Positions 12,407-24,330 of a stretch of DNA of 64,000 nucleotides are shown here, piece by piece. The stretch is from Branchinecta lynchi. Taxonomy: Eukaryota; Arthropoda; Branchiopoda; Anostraca; Branchinectidae. Each line of letters opens with the position of its first letter. Position 1 is the first letter of the stretch. A program made the translations under genes and the position numbers. Location: positions 26,740,533-26,804,532 of the forward strand of contig JAKZAP010000001.1 in the NCBI GenBank assembly GCA_023053575.1, given 5' to 3'. Under the pieces are notes generated by a model. That model was not told the origin of the DNA, did not search any database, and was given only the letters and a program-made list of their open reading frames with translations.

Positions 12407-12495
12407 GGATACAAGGCGATTTCGGCCCCCGAGGACCTCCTGGCGGGGACGGTAGAAACGGAGAAACCGGACCACAAGGCCCCCCTGGATTACCG
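12407..12495 (+). CDS. collagen exon B
   Basis: Acceptor TTTTAG before GG, donor GTAGGT. The first two bases complete the glycine codon left open by exon A, which strongly supports the A-B junction. The other 87 nt encode 29 residues of uninterrupted Gly-X-Y, including GDFGPRGPPGGDGRNGETG and ending GPPGLP. Ends in phase 0. Confidence 0.88.
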
Positions 12496-12624
12496 GTAGG
12501 TCACTTAAGCCTTGTACACATGGACTGAGAACTAGTAAACCTTTAGTATAATTGACTGCGAATAATGTTGGATGTTGCGTTTTAAAGTAGAACTGAAACC
12601 TCATTTCATTCCAATAGATAGAGA

Positions 12625-12700
12625 GATAGATCAGTGTATTTCAAAGGCCAAGGGCCATATACACAAAATAACAACAAAAATGTAACTTAAACGCTCAGAC
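12625..12700 (-). repeat. LINE-like 3' terminal fragment, GGGCCATATACA type
   Basis: Contains AAGGCCAAGGGCCATATACA followed by A/C-rich sequence. Similar endings occur at 14870-14950, 19510-19600 and 46675-46745, often beside short microsatellites. On the minus strand the order is T-rich, TATATGGCCC, then A+T simple repeat, as in LINE 3' tails. Confidence 0.45.
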
Positions 12701-12865
12701 TTCTTCTTAATTTCAGACATTTATCTATATGACACCCACTCGAGTAATGAAGATAGAATTAAGATTACTCAAAAGGTCAGCAAGTGACAAAATAACATCA
12801 TCTAAATAAGTTTTCTCAAATCAGCTTCGGGCACTTACGGAGAAAATGGCAAATATTTTCTCATT

Positions 12866-12930
12866 AAAGGACACGTCGTAGTTATGATACTAATTTCTTC
12901 TCCTTCCGTAGTATTTACATCCATTCTCGT
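12866..12930. repeat. isolated end of TTAAAGGAC element
   Basis: TTAAAGGACACGTCGTAGTT resembles the terminal sequence at 54915 (TTAAAGGACCCGTCGTACCT). The matching inverse end was not found nearby, so this is a truncated or solo end. Confidence 0.45.
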
Positions 12931-13215
12931 TCCCGGGAGTATGCAGTTCATGAGAATATTCCATCTCATATTAGCATTTCACGTTTGTTCTCCCTTTGAA
13001 CTCCTCAAATTGGCATTTCACCGATTACGACGCTGGGCACGTTTGTTCTCTATGAGACATATCTGGCCCCCGGCCGTCGTCTCCAAGAAGTCTATTCGTC
13101 AGCAGGCCGGTTATGCAAGCTTTGCCACGTTTTTCGTCGAAGGCAAGGGATATGGAAAGAGGCTTAAAACAGCCGAAGCGCTGAGTAATTTGCTGTAAGC
13201 GTGGCTAAGTTTTAA

Positions 13216-14151
13216 AGTTTGACCGAAAAGGCTGAGGTAGGGCAACCTAGTTACCCATCACTTATTCACTTGAAGAGGCTGAAGACCGTATGAAAATGCG
13301 CTACTTTGTCGTTCCGCTTTTCACGAAGGATCGATTTGCATATAGTGGAATTTCTCTGTGGGGTCTGCGTTATCTCTATGCGCTTGTTACCTGTGATGTA
13401 TGCTTGAAGAAAACGATTTACGAAAAATAAGTGTTCACGCAGTGCGCTTCCTTCCACGACCAGTCACTGGCCACTGATATAGCCGCGTTTGTATTGAGAT
13501 TTAAATTTTCCGCGCATTAGTAGAATTTTGCGCTGTGAGGATGGCCGTAGATTTTCTGAACGTCTGTAGAGAGCAACGAGCGAAAAATTAAGAAATCGCT
13601 TACAATCCAATAATGTAGAGTGTTTAGTTAAACTTTAAAGAGTCAACCATGTTAAACCGTCTTGGCAGAAACACTATGCGGTGCGAGCGGTTCTTTAAAG
13701 TTTAACTGAAAAGGCAACTTATTTTTGTATCATTTAATGGAATCCGCTGCATTATTTGGATTGTGTAAAGGAATTCTTTTAATGTTCACTATTTGCTTCA
13801 GTGTGACGTTCAGAATATCTACAGCCGTCCTAAAAACGTAAAATTCTACTACGACACGGAAAATTTCAATCTTAACATAAACGCGGGTATTCAGTGGCAA
13901 GCGGTGAACTAGGTGATCGCTGCTCACTGCACGAACACTTATTTCTCGCAAATCTTTGGCGTAAGCCATACCACAGGAACAAGCGAACGGAGGTACCACA
14001 GATCCGACAGGGAAATTCCACTATATGAAAATCGATTATTCGTGAATAGTGGAGCAACGGAATAACAAATTTGTATCGAGTTTTCAGGCCTCTTTAAGTG
14101 AACGAGTGATGAGTGACTAGACTATCCTTTCTCAGCCCTTTCAGTTAAACT
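13216..14151. mobile_element. composite TTAA-flanked MITE pair
   Basis: TTAA (13212-13215) precedes AGTTTGACCGAAAAGG. The region ends CCTTTCAGTTAAACT followed by TTAA (14152-14155). Internally a second head-to-tail boundary occurs at 13630-13710, with AGTTAAACTTTAAAG and later TTTAAAGTTTAACTGAAAAG. Sub-terminal words GTTACCCATCACTTATTCAC and their inverse mark the outer arms. Same family as 24996-25890 and 50000-50188. TTAA duplication is the target rule of piggyBac-type transposases. Confidence 0.65.
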
Positions 14152-14867
14152 TTAACAAACTAGTGCCATCACCTGAAATTTGAATAGGACCAGCATGACA
14201 GGGGTTAGATACGAACCTCCAAATATCGGGAGTTTAGACATTAGGTTTGGCTTCGTGCTACAGAAATCTTCCGTCGGGAATGGTTCGCATCCTTCGAAAC
14301 ATAAAGTCTTTGCTTTGTCCCTTGTAAAGCCAAAACATCAGTCGGCAATTGCGTTCTTTTGTCGGACCCATTTAAACGTGCATGTTAAGGGTTGCGTTTG
14401 TGTTAAGTCCGCTAATAGCACGACCAAAGTTGAATCATAATAAAAGCTCATCAATCATCTCACTGTCGCCGGTCTAGTCGGTCATCAATTTAGTAACTTT
14501 CAAGGTGTGAAGTTATCAAGTTCGCTTGGAGACTTGGTGGAGCTCCCGCCAATTTTTTTCCTAAATTAAAGAACTGATAGATCCGATTCACGGCAGAATA
14601 ATTAGCTGTTGAAGTGTGTCTGTAGGTATCTGATGGGTTGGGATCGTTACGACCGCCGAATATGGAGTTCATGATCCTATTGCACACACGCAAACCTCCA
14701 ATCTGTCAGTCGTCTCTGCCTAATCGAGAATCAGAATTGCAGCTACACAATTAGCCTTTCTTCAGTGTCAATTTGCATTTGAAGTATGAGTCAGATGCTC
14801 GTTCTCGTCCTTTTTTATCGGCGACTGGGTAGTAATAAATAAGTAAGTTTAAATTTGGATTAACCTA

Positions 14868-14960
14868 TATGATATGATATGATATATTTGCTTAAAGTTC
14901 GAGGGCCATCGCATACAAAACAAAATACAAAACAAATAAAAAACAAACATCAACTCGTCT
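14868..14960 (-). repeat. GATAT microsatellite plus GGGCCAT LINE-like tail
   Basis: Four GATAT units, then CGAGGGCCATCGCATACAAA and an A/C-rich run, as in the fragments at 12625, 19510 and 46675. Confidence 0.45.
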
Positions 14961-15087
14961 AATAAAACAAAAACTCTTCTCTATGCTTCCACTGGCTTCC
15001 AGCCTATCCGCAAAAACCTATTGGTGTTCGAGTATCATGTCTTATTGTTGTTGTTGTCTTTATTCACTTTACGTTTGACGTCATTTT

Positions 15088-15380
15088 GAGCGTGTTCCAT
15101 CCTACTTACCGTAGTTACTACGCATCACGTCACGAATTCTGGCTTTCTGCCGTCAAGGCTGGAACGATTTTTTTCTCCAGCAGAATATCATGCCACGGGA
15201 GAATCCGACCAATCATGTTACGGAGATCCGTAGTTACTACGCTCCCGAGCGTGGTAAGCAAATAGTTACTATTAGTTACTATTTCGAGAAGGTTGGAACG
15301 GTTAGCGTAGTAACTTTTGGTGAGGTTGGAACGGAAATAGTAACTAATAGTTACTATTTGTGGTAGAGTGGAACACGCTC
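15088..15380. mobile_element. Harbinger-like MITE, copy 1
   Basis: Ends GAGCGTGTTCCATCCTACTT and the inverse GTGGAACACGCTC. Internal imperfect palindromes around AATAGTTACTATTAGTTACT and GGTTGGAACGG. Other copies carry TTA or TAA duplications; here the flanking triplet is TTT on both sides. About 290-310 bp. Confidence 0.85.
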
Positions 15381-15738
15381 TTTATCTTGGTACGGTTATT
15401 TTTGTTGACAAAAAACCGAAAATTCGGCTAGTCCTTGAATGGTTTGAAAATAAGTTAAATTGAATTGAAATTGAAAGTAGTTTATTTATGACCCGTCATT
15501 TTAGAAACGGAGTATGTAAAAGAAAAGAAATAAAACATAACAAAAATAGCAATATTTTCTTTCAGAAACTGTAACCTAAACTCCTATGGGACTGGTTTCT
15601 AGCTGAAATCTAGATTGGATCTCTCCAACGACCGTCTCCGTTGCAACAACGGCTAGCTTACAATCTCGCTAAGCTCATTGGGAAAAGGGACCTATATTAA
15701 ATGTCTTTCCTTCTGACCTAAATTCATTTCTTTTTCAG

Positions 15739-15828
15739 GGACAACCCGGTGGTAAAGGAGAGAAGGGCGAATATGGAGATATTGGACCCCCTGGACTAAT
15801 GGGTCCACCCGGACTGCCCGGACCACCG
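15739..15828 (+). CDS. collagen exon C
   Basis: Ninety nucleotides, ten uninterrupted Gly-X-Y triplets from GQPGGKGEKGEYG to GLPGPP. The acceptor is CTTTTTCAG and the donor GTAAGT. The length is a multiple of 9, as expected for fibrillar-type collagen exons built from whole Gly-X-Y units. Phase 0 on both sides. Confidence 0.9.
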
Positions 15829-16199
15829 GTAAGTTGAAGACCCCCAATCTTGTTAGCTCGGTTATTTATAGCTTAATCATGGATTTGGTCGACGTTAAGC
15901 AACGTCGATAATGGACTTTCAAAAGATTGTTATTTTTATAGGTATAAGGTAAATTAAAGGGTTTTTCGTGAAATACCGGAACGGCTTTTCGGAAATAAGA
16001 GAGTTAATAGTTAATGATGAATAAAGAGTTAATGATGTTTTTTTTATTTTTTGTGAATAAACTGAAACAGAAAGTACTATAATAGGTAAGAGGTCCTTTA
16101 AGGACAGAAAGAAAATCCAGATAGAGTTCAACAAACAAAACTTCAGGCTTACGCCCTTATCATTCTGTCCGAAAATTATCACAATCCCCGATAAAGTAG

Positions 16200-17600
16200 C
16201 TAATTTTCTTATTTATGCTTTAATTTGCTGCTTATTTTGACCTTCCAGCCAAATTGTAGCCGCAAAATCGAGAATCAGCTCGAACAATTGCTTGTCAAAT
16301 TCGAGCCACAACAGAGCAACAAACTGTTTATGGGAGCGCGGCAAAACGTCTATATAATGTGGGGTATCGTCACAGCGTTGGAAAATGTTGCTAATAAACC
16401 ACATGAAAAGTCGGCCCTCTTTGTCACGACAGGAAAACCATGCGAAAATACATGATACTGCGGCATCCGCGGCTGTAGTCCTGACGAAAGCAAAGGCATA
16501 AACACAGAAGAAGAAAACACTGAATAGATATGGAACAGCAAACAATGCATTCCATCAAAGTGCACCTGAATGAAGAGTACCAAGTATCATCCTTATCTGT
16601 ATGACTCCCGTTAACATTGCCTGCAGAAAACTGATCCAAACACGAAATAGTGTTTCCAGGCTAAGATTTTTGCTCCATTTTGCATCTGTCCTTATTTCAG
16701 TACCAAACAACTTTAGAAATGAACAAATGTCTCCAATCAACCCTTCTTCTGGAATATTTTTTAACCAGTTAAGCCCAAACGTATATCTAGAAGAAATTCC
16801 AATACGATCCGGCCAGCGCTGTACAAGATTTGAATGAATTGCGCTTTTTGTATTGGAGTCTGCATGTGCAAACCTCCAGAAACGAACATCCTTATTTTGA
16901 AAACGTCACGCTCAGGAGACGAATGATTTCCGTGGCCATGTCTGTAAATGCATTCTCCATGGTGTGTTCAAGTATGGTTTCATTGTTCATGCGTCCTTTA
17001 AGACTAAGGCATGAAGTACTAATCTTGCGAGACGGCACTCTGGGCAGTTACTTATGGTCCTTTTTTGTACGCGTTTCTCAGTCAGAAAGCAATTTTTCAT
17101 TAGGGTTGATCATCATGTAGTGGTTTGCGAGAAACATGTAAGGGAAAACAAATTTTGAGAACTTGAAGTACCCAGGTCAAGTTTTTCCCATGTTTGTATG
17201 CGTGATTGTTGTATAAGATTGCTTTCAAGATGCTCCAATTATGTTATGCAAATTTCTGCGCGCCGGACGAGAAGAGTCATAAGGAGGGTTTCGCGATCTG
17301 GGATCACTTTCCAGTGAGCAAAGCACATTGCGAAAACTATCCAGTTCGTGGAATTGCTTTCCGCTTTCCCGCTGGATCCATCGCAAAAACACATGGAAAG
17401 CTAAAACCACCGTTAATTAAAAAGATTTTCTTAGAAATATGGCATTTTCGAATTAGACTCAGTTCAAATCGTTTACTGACAAACCAACTTCGGAGCTTTC
17501 TTCAACAGAAGATGCCAGATTACGCTGGTTTTACAGGAATGAAATAAAATATATACACTAACTATTTATTTTCTCTTCAAAAAAGGGGACACACGATTTT
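16200..17600. other. no gene recognised; overlapping ORFs on both strands
   Basis: ORFs of 60-113 codons overlap on both strands (for example 17206-17547 plus and 16213-16545 minus). None shows a family signature, and stops separate them in every frame. A decayed coding insertion is possible but unsupported. Confidence 0.35.
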
Positions 17601-18317
17601 TCTCTGACAAGGACTAATTTATTTTACCGTCTTGTCCTGCTTTCTTCGGCATCGGGGGGGGGGGGGGGGAGCAAGTTTCGGTATTTCTCATTTGCTAACA
17701 GCTTTTATCAGTTCTTCTTTTCTCTTACAGAGGCTCAGGGTTCTCAACATTGACATTGCCTGATTGTATGACTTGTTGGCGGTAGCCATGTAAGGCTTCT
17801 AGCTCTTCCGTTATATAGATCGTGTTCTGTACTTCCAACTGTATTCTGAATCTTCCAACGGAGTCCTGTTTAATGACGCGTGCCTTGCCTTTGTTCAGAC
17901 TTTAAAAATTTCTGCCGAAATATTCCACTTTCTGTGGAGCTTGCCAGTAACTTTCCAAAACGCTTTCCGGTAGAACTGTTGCGGAAAGATCGGCAACTTG
18001 CCGAAACGGCGCGAAAACCTTTGGGAAGATATTGCGACTTTGCTTTCCAGCTCCCGAAAAATCCTCATTCGTGAGAAAAATACAGCTGAGAGATTAAGGC
18101 TTCGAAACAAGAAGGTTATGGGCACCTCGGTTTCGAATCCTGTCCGAGGCGCTTCAGAATTGACGAGGAGTGCGGTTCTACTATACACTGTAAAAAAAAA
18201 AATCCTCGCTTTTAGATTAAGTAATCTGCAACATTTTGCATTCCAGCGTTTTAACCCTCCGTAGGATTTTAACTGTCTAAACTCGGGAATAAAAATCTCC
18301 GAATTCGGTGACTCTCA
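17600..18317. other. no gene; G-tract at 17655 and a CACTGTAAAAA element end near 18185
   Basis: A run of about 15 G lies at 17655-17669. CACTGTAAAAAAAAAAATCC near 18186 resembles the terminus of the MITE at 59986-60143, but no opposite end is visible. Confidence 0.4.
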
Positions 18318-18510
18318 ATACTCTATTGACTAAGTCCAAAACACGCCAGTGAACTTTGGGAAGAACGAGGTCGTCCGAACGATGACTCAAATCCTGTGTC
18401 AACCAATAAACGGTGTTCGCTGGGGACAGCTATACGTGACGCTTCCGGCGCTTCCACTGTGTACACGGTGATTCTTCATCGGTTATACATAGAGTTAGTC
18501 ATCAGTAGTC
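18318..18510. repeat. 190-bp dispersed repeat, copy 3
   Basis: Third copy: TGACTAAGTCCAAAACACGC, GGGAAGAACGAG, GGTGTTCGCTGGGGACAGCT, GTGACGCTTCCGG and GTTAGTCATCAGTAG. Confidence 0.75.
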
Positions 18511-19049
18511 TTAAGAAAGCCCGAAATATGAGAGACTTTTTACAATGTAGGACTAGTCGGATGAGAAGACTCAGGTATATGACGGGATGGAAAACCGAGG
18601 GAGGAAAAGCAAGGGAAGCTGTTAAATAATTTGCCCAGACCATGAATCGCAGCAGCCCTTCCTGGGCATCACTTACACTGACCAGACGTTTTGTCGGCTT
18701 ATTTGCGAAGATTCGCTGGTCCAACTTCAAAAAGATAATCGATTCTTGGCTTAGAACCAGTCCCGAGCTCAAAGTGCGATAAAGCCTTTTATCCCTTACT
18801 GCGGCTTCGTTTTTGCCAACCTCCATACCGCAGAGACACGTCCCAGTCCTGTCTTCTCCCTTGCTATTGTTGACAGGTCCCAGGAATTTTTTCCCCAGCT
18901 ATCCCTTCAAGGGCGATATCCCTGGAATCCCAAGTGGGACGTCGAGCTGAGGATTCTTCTCGAGCATGTTGTTTCCCGATAGCAGATTCTTTCCTACTTT
19001 TTTGGTTGTAATTGCATTTTTCTAAGGTTGAATGATTTCTTGTTTTCAG

Positions 19050-19094
19050 GGCTATCCGGGGACGAAAGGAGACAAGGGCGATAAAGGAGAATCG
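19050..19094 (+). CDS. collagen exon D
   Basis: Forty-five nucleotides encode GYPGTKGDKGDKGES. The acceptor is TTGTTTTCAG and the donor GTAAGG. Highly charged KGD/KGE triplets are typical helix-stabilising pairs. Phase 0 at both ends. The intron that follows is the longest in the window, about 17.9 kb to the next exon I can recognise. Confidence 0.87.
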
Positions 19095-19504
19095 GTAAGG
19101 CAATTTTCAGGATTCTCAGCCCAGGGCAAGTGCTTATTTCCCCATGTCACGTGGGGGGAGGGACCCTTTCAGTTTGGATTTTCTGGAGGGTGGATAGCCG
19201 ACGGCAGATTAATGCGTACGATATCAAATATTCCTGATATTGGGTACCCTTATCACTCTTTTTGCGATGGAGGATTCCAAATTAAAAAAAAATAGTTTAA
19301 GCAGTTGAAATGGAGATCGAATCCTTGAAGTTTATAGTTTGTGTGTCTACTTTGTTTTGTAATAACGTATGTGACGTTCAAGAATTTAAGGATATAAATG
19401 TCACTGAGCAGAGAAGGACTCTTCAGCTCAAAATAAAAAAATAAAGCAGAAAAGATGGAGCTAACATGAGGGGTCAAAATTCCTTAGCATGGTTGATAGT
19501 GGAG

Positions 19505-20050
19505 AGAGGCACATAAGATAAGACAAGATAAGATAAGACGTATTTCCCTGTAAGTACAAAGGGCCATGGAAACAACAAAACAACAACAAAACGAACCGTA
19601 ACCTCAGCAACAGAACTAATTACAAAAAAAAACTTTCCCTGTGAATCATAGCAACCTTAACGAATCTTCCCAAATTTTTAACATCTCTAAAACCTCTACT
19701 TTTCAAAATTTATTTACATCTTTCCTCCACCCACACCATTTCCCCAAATATTTCTTTCCTCAGATCTGTTAACTCCTGACATTCACCCATTAAATGGAAA
19801 ATATTCATCCATTCTCCCGCACATCGGACAAAAGTAAGGTCCACAAAGCACTCTAACCTTACCCAAATATTTTCTTCTTAATCCTACCGAGAAACAATCT
19901 ACACTCAGGCTAATTAAAAATTGCATTTGATCGAAAGGAATATCCGCCTTAAAATAAATTTGCGGATAAATTTAACTATGCGGATATAGTCGAGCCGATC
20001 AAGAGCAACTTTTGGGGTTACCCTAATGACACCAAATCTAGTACTTGTGG
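19505..20050 (-). mobile_element. decayed LINE ORF2 C-terminus and 3' end
   Basis: Minus-strand translation of about 19690-19870 gives YFCPMCGRMDE, a frameshift, then NIFHLMGECQELTDLRKEIF. This is the C-x2-C...H...C motif near the C-terminus of many non-LTR reverse transcriptases and parallels the better preserved copy at 38969-39160. The 3' side ends with a GGGCCATGGAAACAAC A/C-rich tail and an AAGATAAGATA simple repeat. Confidence 0.65.
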
Positions 20051-20665
20051 TAAATACGAACTTTCCTTCCTCGCCGTAAAAAATCCCTTAAAACGTGAGG
20101 GGTGGGCCAGAAATAACGAGCTGTGCGGATATTGCGGCAATATTGCCAACCAAAGGGTCAAGTTGATCAAAACGTGCAGCTAGCATATAGATTTTTAAAC
20201 TAAACGTCCGTTTTTTGGCTTTACCACACAGCAACGTCGCATAATTTGCGTAAAATTGGCAAACTAGGATCGTTACCCAGAATGCGAAAAAGAGTTTTCG
20301 TCGCAAACACTTGTACGTATTTTTTTTCTGGCGGTGTTCTCTAGTGAAATTGCGGTTAATAGTCTTCACAGTGCGTGTTCAATCTTTGCCCTGTCCGTGA
20401 TTACGGGAGGTCATTGTTTTTGCTCCCAGTTTTGATAACTTGCGTGAAAGGACCGAGGGGCTTGTCATTCCTTAGCGCTGGGTGCAAGTTCGATCGACAG
20501 TTCACAGTTATGCCGTAAATTTCCAAAGAATTCGCTGGCGCTAGACTGTAAAGTCAGCTGCGATGTTGTGGTGTTTCGGTCCTTTTTCGCAAGGGTTCTC
20601 TTCAGGCTGTAGCAAATAGACCTGCAATCAACATCAAGAATTACTCCTGGACTTACGACAACTTA

Positions 20666-21132
20666 GAGCGTGTTCCACCCTACTTACCATAGTTACTAGG
20701 CATTACGTCAAAAATTCTGGCTTCTTGGCGTCCAGGCTGGAACACATGTTTCTTTTTTCAGCAAAATGTCGTGCCACGGGCTAAGCGGATCAATCACGCA
20801 GGCCCGTATCCAGGACTCGGGGGGGAGGGGTTTGCCTGCTGGTCGGATAAAAAAAAAGTACAAAAAACACACAGATCAGAGAGAAAAGCCCATACAAATG
20901 ATTATTTTTGTATGTTTCCGGGGGGGGGGGGCAAACCCCCTACCCCCCCGATACGGTCTTGCAATCACGTAAAAAGATTCGAAGTTACCACGCTTACTAC
21001 GCTCCCGAGCGAAGGTAAGTAAATAGTTACTATTAGTTACTATCTCGAGAAGGCTGGAACGGTCAGCGTAGTAACTTTTCACGAGCCTATAGTAACTAAT
21101 AGGTAATATTGCTAGAAGGGTGGAACGCGCTC
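20666..21132. mobile_element. Harbinger-like MITE, copy 2, interrupted
   Basis: Ends GAGCGTGTTCCACCCTACTT and GGTGGAACGCGCTC, with TTA on both sides (20663-20665, 21133-21135). A 163-bp hAT-like MITE with its own 8-bp TSD is inserted at 20799-20961. Without it and its second TSD copy the element is 296 bp. Confidence 0.9.
20799..20961. mobile_element. CAGGCCCGTATCC hAT-like MITE nested in copy 2
   Basis: CAGGCCCGTATCCAGG at the left; GATACGGTCTTG at the right. Perfect 8-bp duplication CAATCACG (20791-20798, 20962-20969). Younger than the host MITE by nesting. Confidence 0.9.
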
Positions 21133-21135
21133 TTA

Positions 21136-22790
21136 ATTCCGAAAGTCGTTGTATAATGACTAGACTCTTTGCCCGTGCTGGTGGGGTAACGTCAGTCTCT
21201 ATCGTCGCCACACATTCGCCGAAGGAAAGATTTTCAACCACGTGACCAAAAGTTCCATCAGGGGGCATTACATGGAACCACGTTGAATAAAGTTCAAAGA
21301 AGCCCAGTGGTTACGCGAAGTTATTCTTTTCGTCAAAATTTACTGCAAAGGGTCTTTTTCTTCGCGAAGCTCAGGCCGCTCCCTCCCATCCCAAAAAAAA
21401 TGTTTTTCTTCTGTGATCGTTTGACGGTGTGAGGGATAATCAAGCAAAGAAAATCTAGTGCACCGGTCATTTCCCAGGTGAATCGGACGGAGCAAGGTGT
21501 ACACAGAGGTGCTAGTCTCCGCATAAACAACAAGTGAGAAACCCCTTGAAAGAGAATGACGTGGCGGGGATAAATTTTTGTTCGGGATTAAGATCCCAAT
21601 TATATTTTTTGTAGAGCGTGCGGATATGGAAATAGGGTGTAATTGGGAAAATTCTCTTTGCACGCGATCAGGCCGAAGGACGGTTGTCTATCAGCTAATG
21701 AATCGTGGTCTTTGAACAAGAATGGTAGTCTTTCATTTCGAAAGGATTCATCCTTAAAGGTTTACTGAAGCTCTTATCGGTCTGGTTTTCCAACATTGGC
21801 AGACAATCCGGGAAGAAAAACAAACTAGTTCTTCTGCCTAAGTCTGGCAATGTGTCTCCTTTGCATAATCAGACTAAATATTACATACAATCTCCACTAA
21901 CATCACCAAGTAACGTTCTTTCATTGCTATTTACACACCTGGGATTGAACCGACCACAAACAAGCGAGAGGGCGGGGCTTAACTGTAAAAAAAAGTGCGT
22001 GACGATTGGATATCGCTTGATCCAAACGTAAAAGGAAAATAGATTAGACGGGCTGACAGCTTTGGTTTCTGAGAACGAAAATAACTGCATAATGTCGGGT
22101 TTCAGTTCTGCTTTAATCTAGTTTTCCCTATAGAGCTTTAAAGTTTCACTGGAAAATAATATTTTTGTCTTCGCCAAGTTTTTTTTGACAGGTACACTAG
22201 ACCGACCGATCCTCCTAGTAAATCTAGACTGTCCTTAACTTGATGATTCCTATCAAAACAGTTGAACTTAAAACTTTGACTTGACTTTGACTTTGACTTG
22301 CTTTATTTACTACTAATTACAAAATAAACTATGTAAACACACAACCGCCCGGGGAAGGCTCAAACAGCCTGAGGATGGACGACTTCAGAAACTCTTCTGA
22401 AGTGGAAGGAGGTAGGGAAATTTCCATTGTCTTCGAGTCCGTATACTGGGGGACTTTCACTTTACACTTATAGGGTATTAGCGTCTGCTACAGTTAACTT
22501 CAGTTAACTGGACTGAGCTACTATTACTGATTGATTGAGCTACTTGAACTACTGCTTGAAATAAATGAGACAGTGGTTGCTGGAGTCGGTATACAAAGAA
22601 AATGCTCATTCACCAACACACCCAAATTACTACCGTGCATCAGTTTCCCGGCTGTTTTTATCAAGAAAACGCATGATGATGGTGACGTTTCTAATGACGA
22701 AATTTCACAGTATTTCTAAACTTACCCTCTCTAGTCAAGTCATACCACAACATTGCATAGACTACAATTTGGAAAAAGTAATCTAACTTA
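21136..22790. other. no gene recognised
   Basis: Short ORFs only; no Gly-X-Y exon. 22260-22330 has a TTTGACTTGACTTTGACTTG simple repeat and an apparent LINE-tail-like run. Confidence 0.45.
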
Positions 22791-24330
22791 GCTTGTCATC
22801 AAAACTTGAAGTAAAAATAAGTACAAACACTACCAAAAAATTACATACACTTTGAAAATAAAAATAACCCAACTGAGCTTGTCATAACTTGAAATAAAAA
22901 TAAATAAAAGCACTACCTAAAAATTACATACAATTTGAAAATCAAATATCAAACCGGGCTTGTCATCAAAACTTAAAGTAAAAATAGATAAAACCACTAC
23001 TTTAAAATTACGTACTGTTTGAACATAAAAAGACCAGCTGAAGGTGTCATCAAAACTTGAAGTAACAAGACCTAAGGTGTCGATGGGATCCCAAAAATCT
23101 AAGATTTGATCCAGACAATTGGGTATTGTCTTCGCCAGGCTAATCATCAGAGAAAACCGAGTTCAGATATTCTATCTACCTATCTATCTATACCTCTATA
23201 AGCCATATCTATTTTGACGATACTGACCGAAACTTCCTGCTTTGCTACTGCCAAATTTGCGGTTTCGCCCGAATTCCCAGCGAACTAATAGTCCAGCAAA
23301 AAAAAGAAAATTCAGAAACGAAACCGGCGTATCTCCTTATCCCTGTAAAGAACATCTAATCAACTTTAAATAAAATTTTGACTTAAAAAAAAAAATGCGG
23401 GTACAACCGGATTCCGGACTCATTATATGTCCGGGTAGAAAATGATCATCATATACAGACTCAGCGTCTCTTCTTACCCCTAAATCTATCATCTAATCAA
23501 CTTCTGATTAAGCTTTTGTTTTAACATATCTTCCGGTTTTGGCCGGATTACAGGCGAACTAGTTGTCCGGCGAGCAAACTGTTTTCACCATCGGTTTCAG
23601 CATGTTTTCTTACCCCTAAATCAAACATTTAATCAACTTCAAATGAAACTGTTACTTCGAACCAACTTTCCGGTTTTGCCCGGATTCCGGATGAACTGCT
23701 TGTCCGGCGAGAAAATGATTTTCACCATCATGCTTCCATGTCTTCTTACCCCTAAATCATACATTTATTCAACTTCAAATGAAACTTTTACTTTTAACCA
23801 ACTTTCCGGTTTTCGCCGGATTCCGGACGAACTATTCGTCTAGCGAGAAAATGGTTTTCACCATCGTGCTCAGAATGTCTTCTTACCTCACAATCGACTA
23901 TCACATTAGCTGTTTAAAAATATTTTGTTTGTCCCTTAATTTAAACGTCCCACCCCCAAATATAGGGCTACAGAGCCCATCTACGAACTCAACCTTACCT
24001 TTGACCCACAATCCTCACACCAAGTTTCATCAGAATATCTCCTTCCCTTTGAGAGTTACGTGCTTACAGACGGACGGACAGACGGACGGACGGACAACTT
24101 TTGCGATGTCATAGGTATCCCTCCACTTACGTTTTGGGATCCCAAAAATAGGTAAAAACACTACCAAAAGATTACATACAGTTTGAACTGAAAAATAACC
24201 CGACTGGTCTTGTCGTAAAAAAATAAAGTAAAAATATAAAAATTAATTAAACACTACCAAAATTTACAGAGGCTACAATTTGGAAATGAAAATAAGCAAA
24301 TGGGCTTATCATCAAAAATACAGTATCAGG
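22790..24330. repeat. 78-bp tandem repeat interrupted by a 1.1-kb insertion containing 136-bp repeats
   Basis: Units around CATCAAAACTTGAAGTAAAAA and CACTACC.AAAAATTACATAC recur from 22798 to about 23062 and resume at 24145. Between them lies a segment whose core (about 23290-23930) is a 135-137 bp tandem repeat marked by TTACCCCTAAATC at 23474, 23609 and 23746, together with TTTCCGGTTTT and CCGGATTCCGG. A GACGGACGGACA simple repeat and TTTTGGGATCCCAAAA lie at its right edge. Confidence 0.75.

Noticed and set aside
16213..17547. Decayed receptor-like gene
   Set aside because: Hydrophobic ORFs exist on the minus strand but stops break every frame and I could not identify any family motif.
21940..21975. 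tRNA B-box-like GGTTCAATCCC on the minus strand
   Set aside because: No A box or cloverleaf could be built around it.
22790..23070. CRISPR-like regular repeats
   Set aside because: Units are diverged, contiguous tandem copies without constant repeats separated by unique spacers, in a eukaryotic intron.
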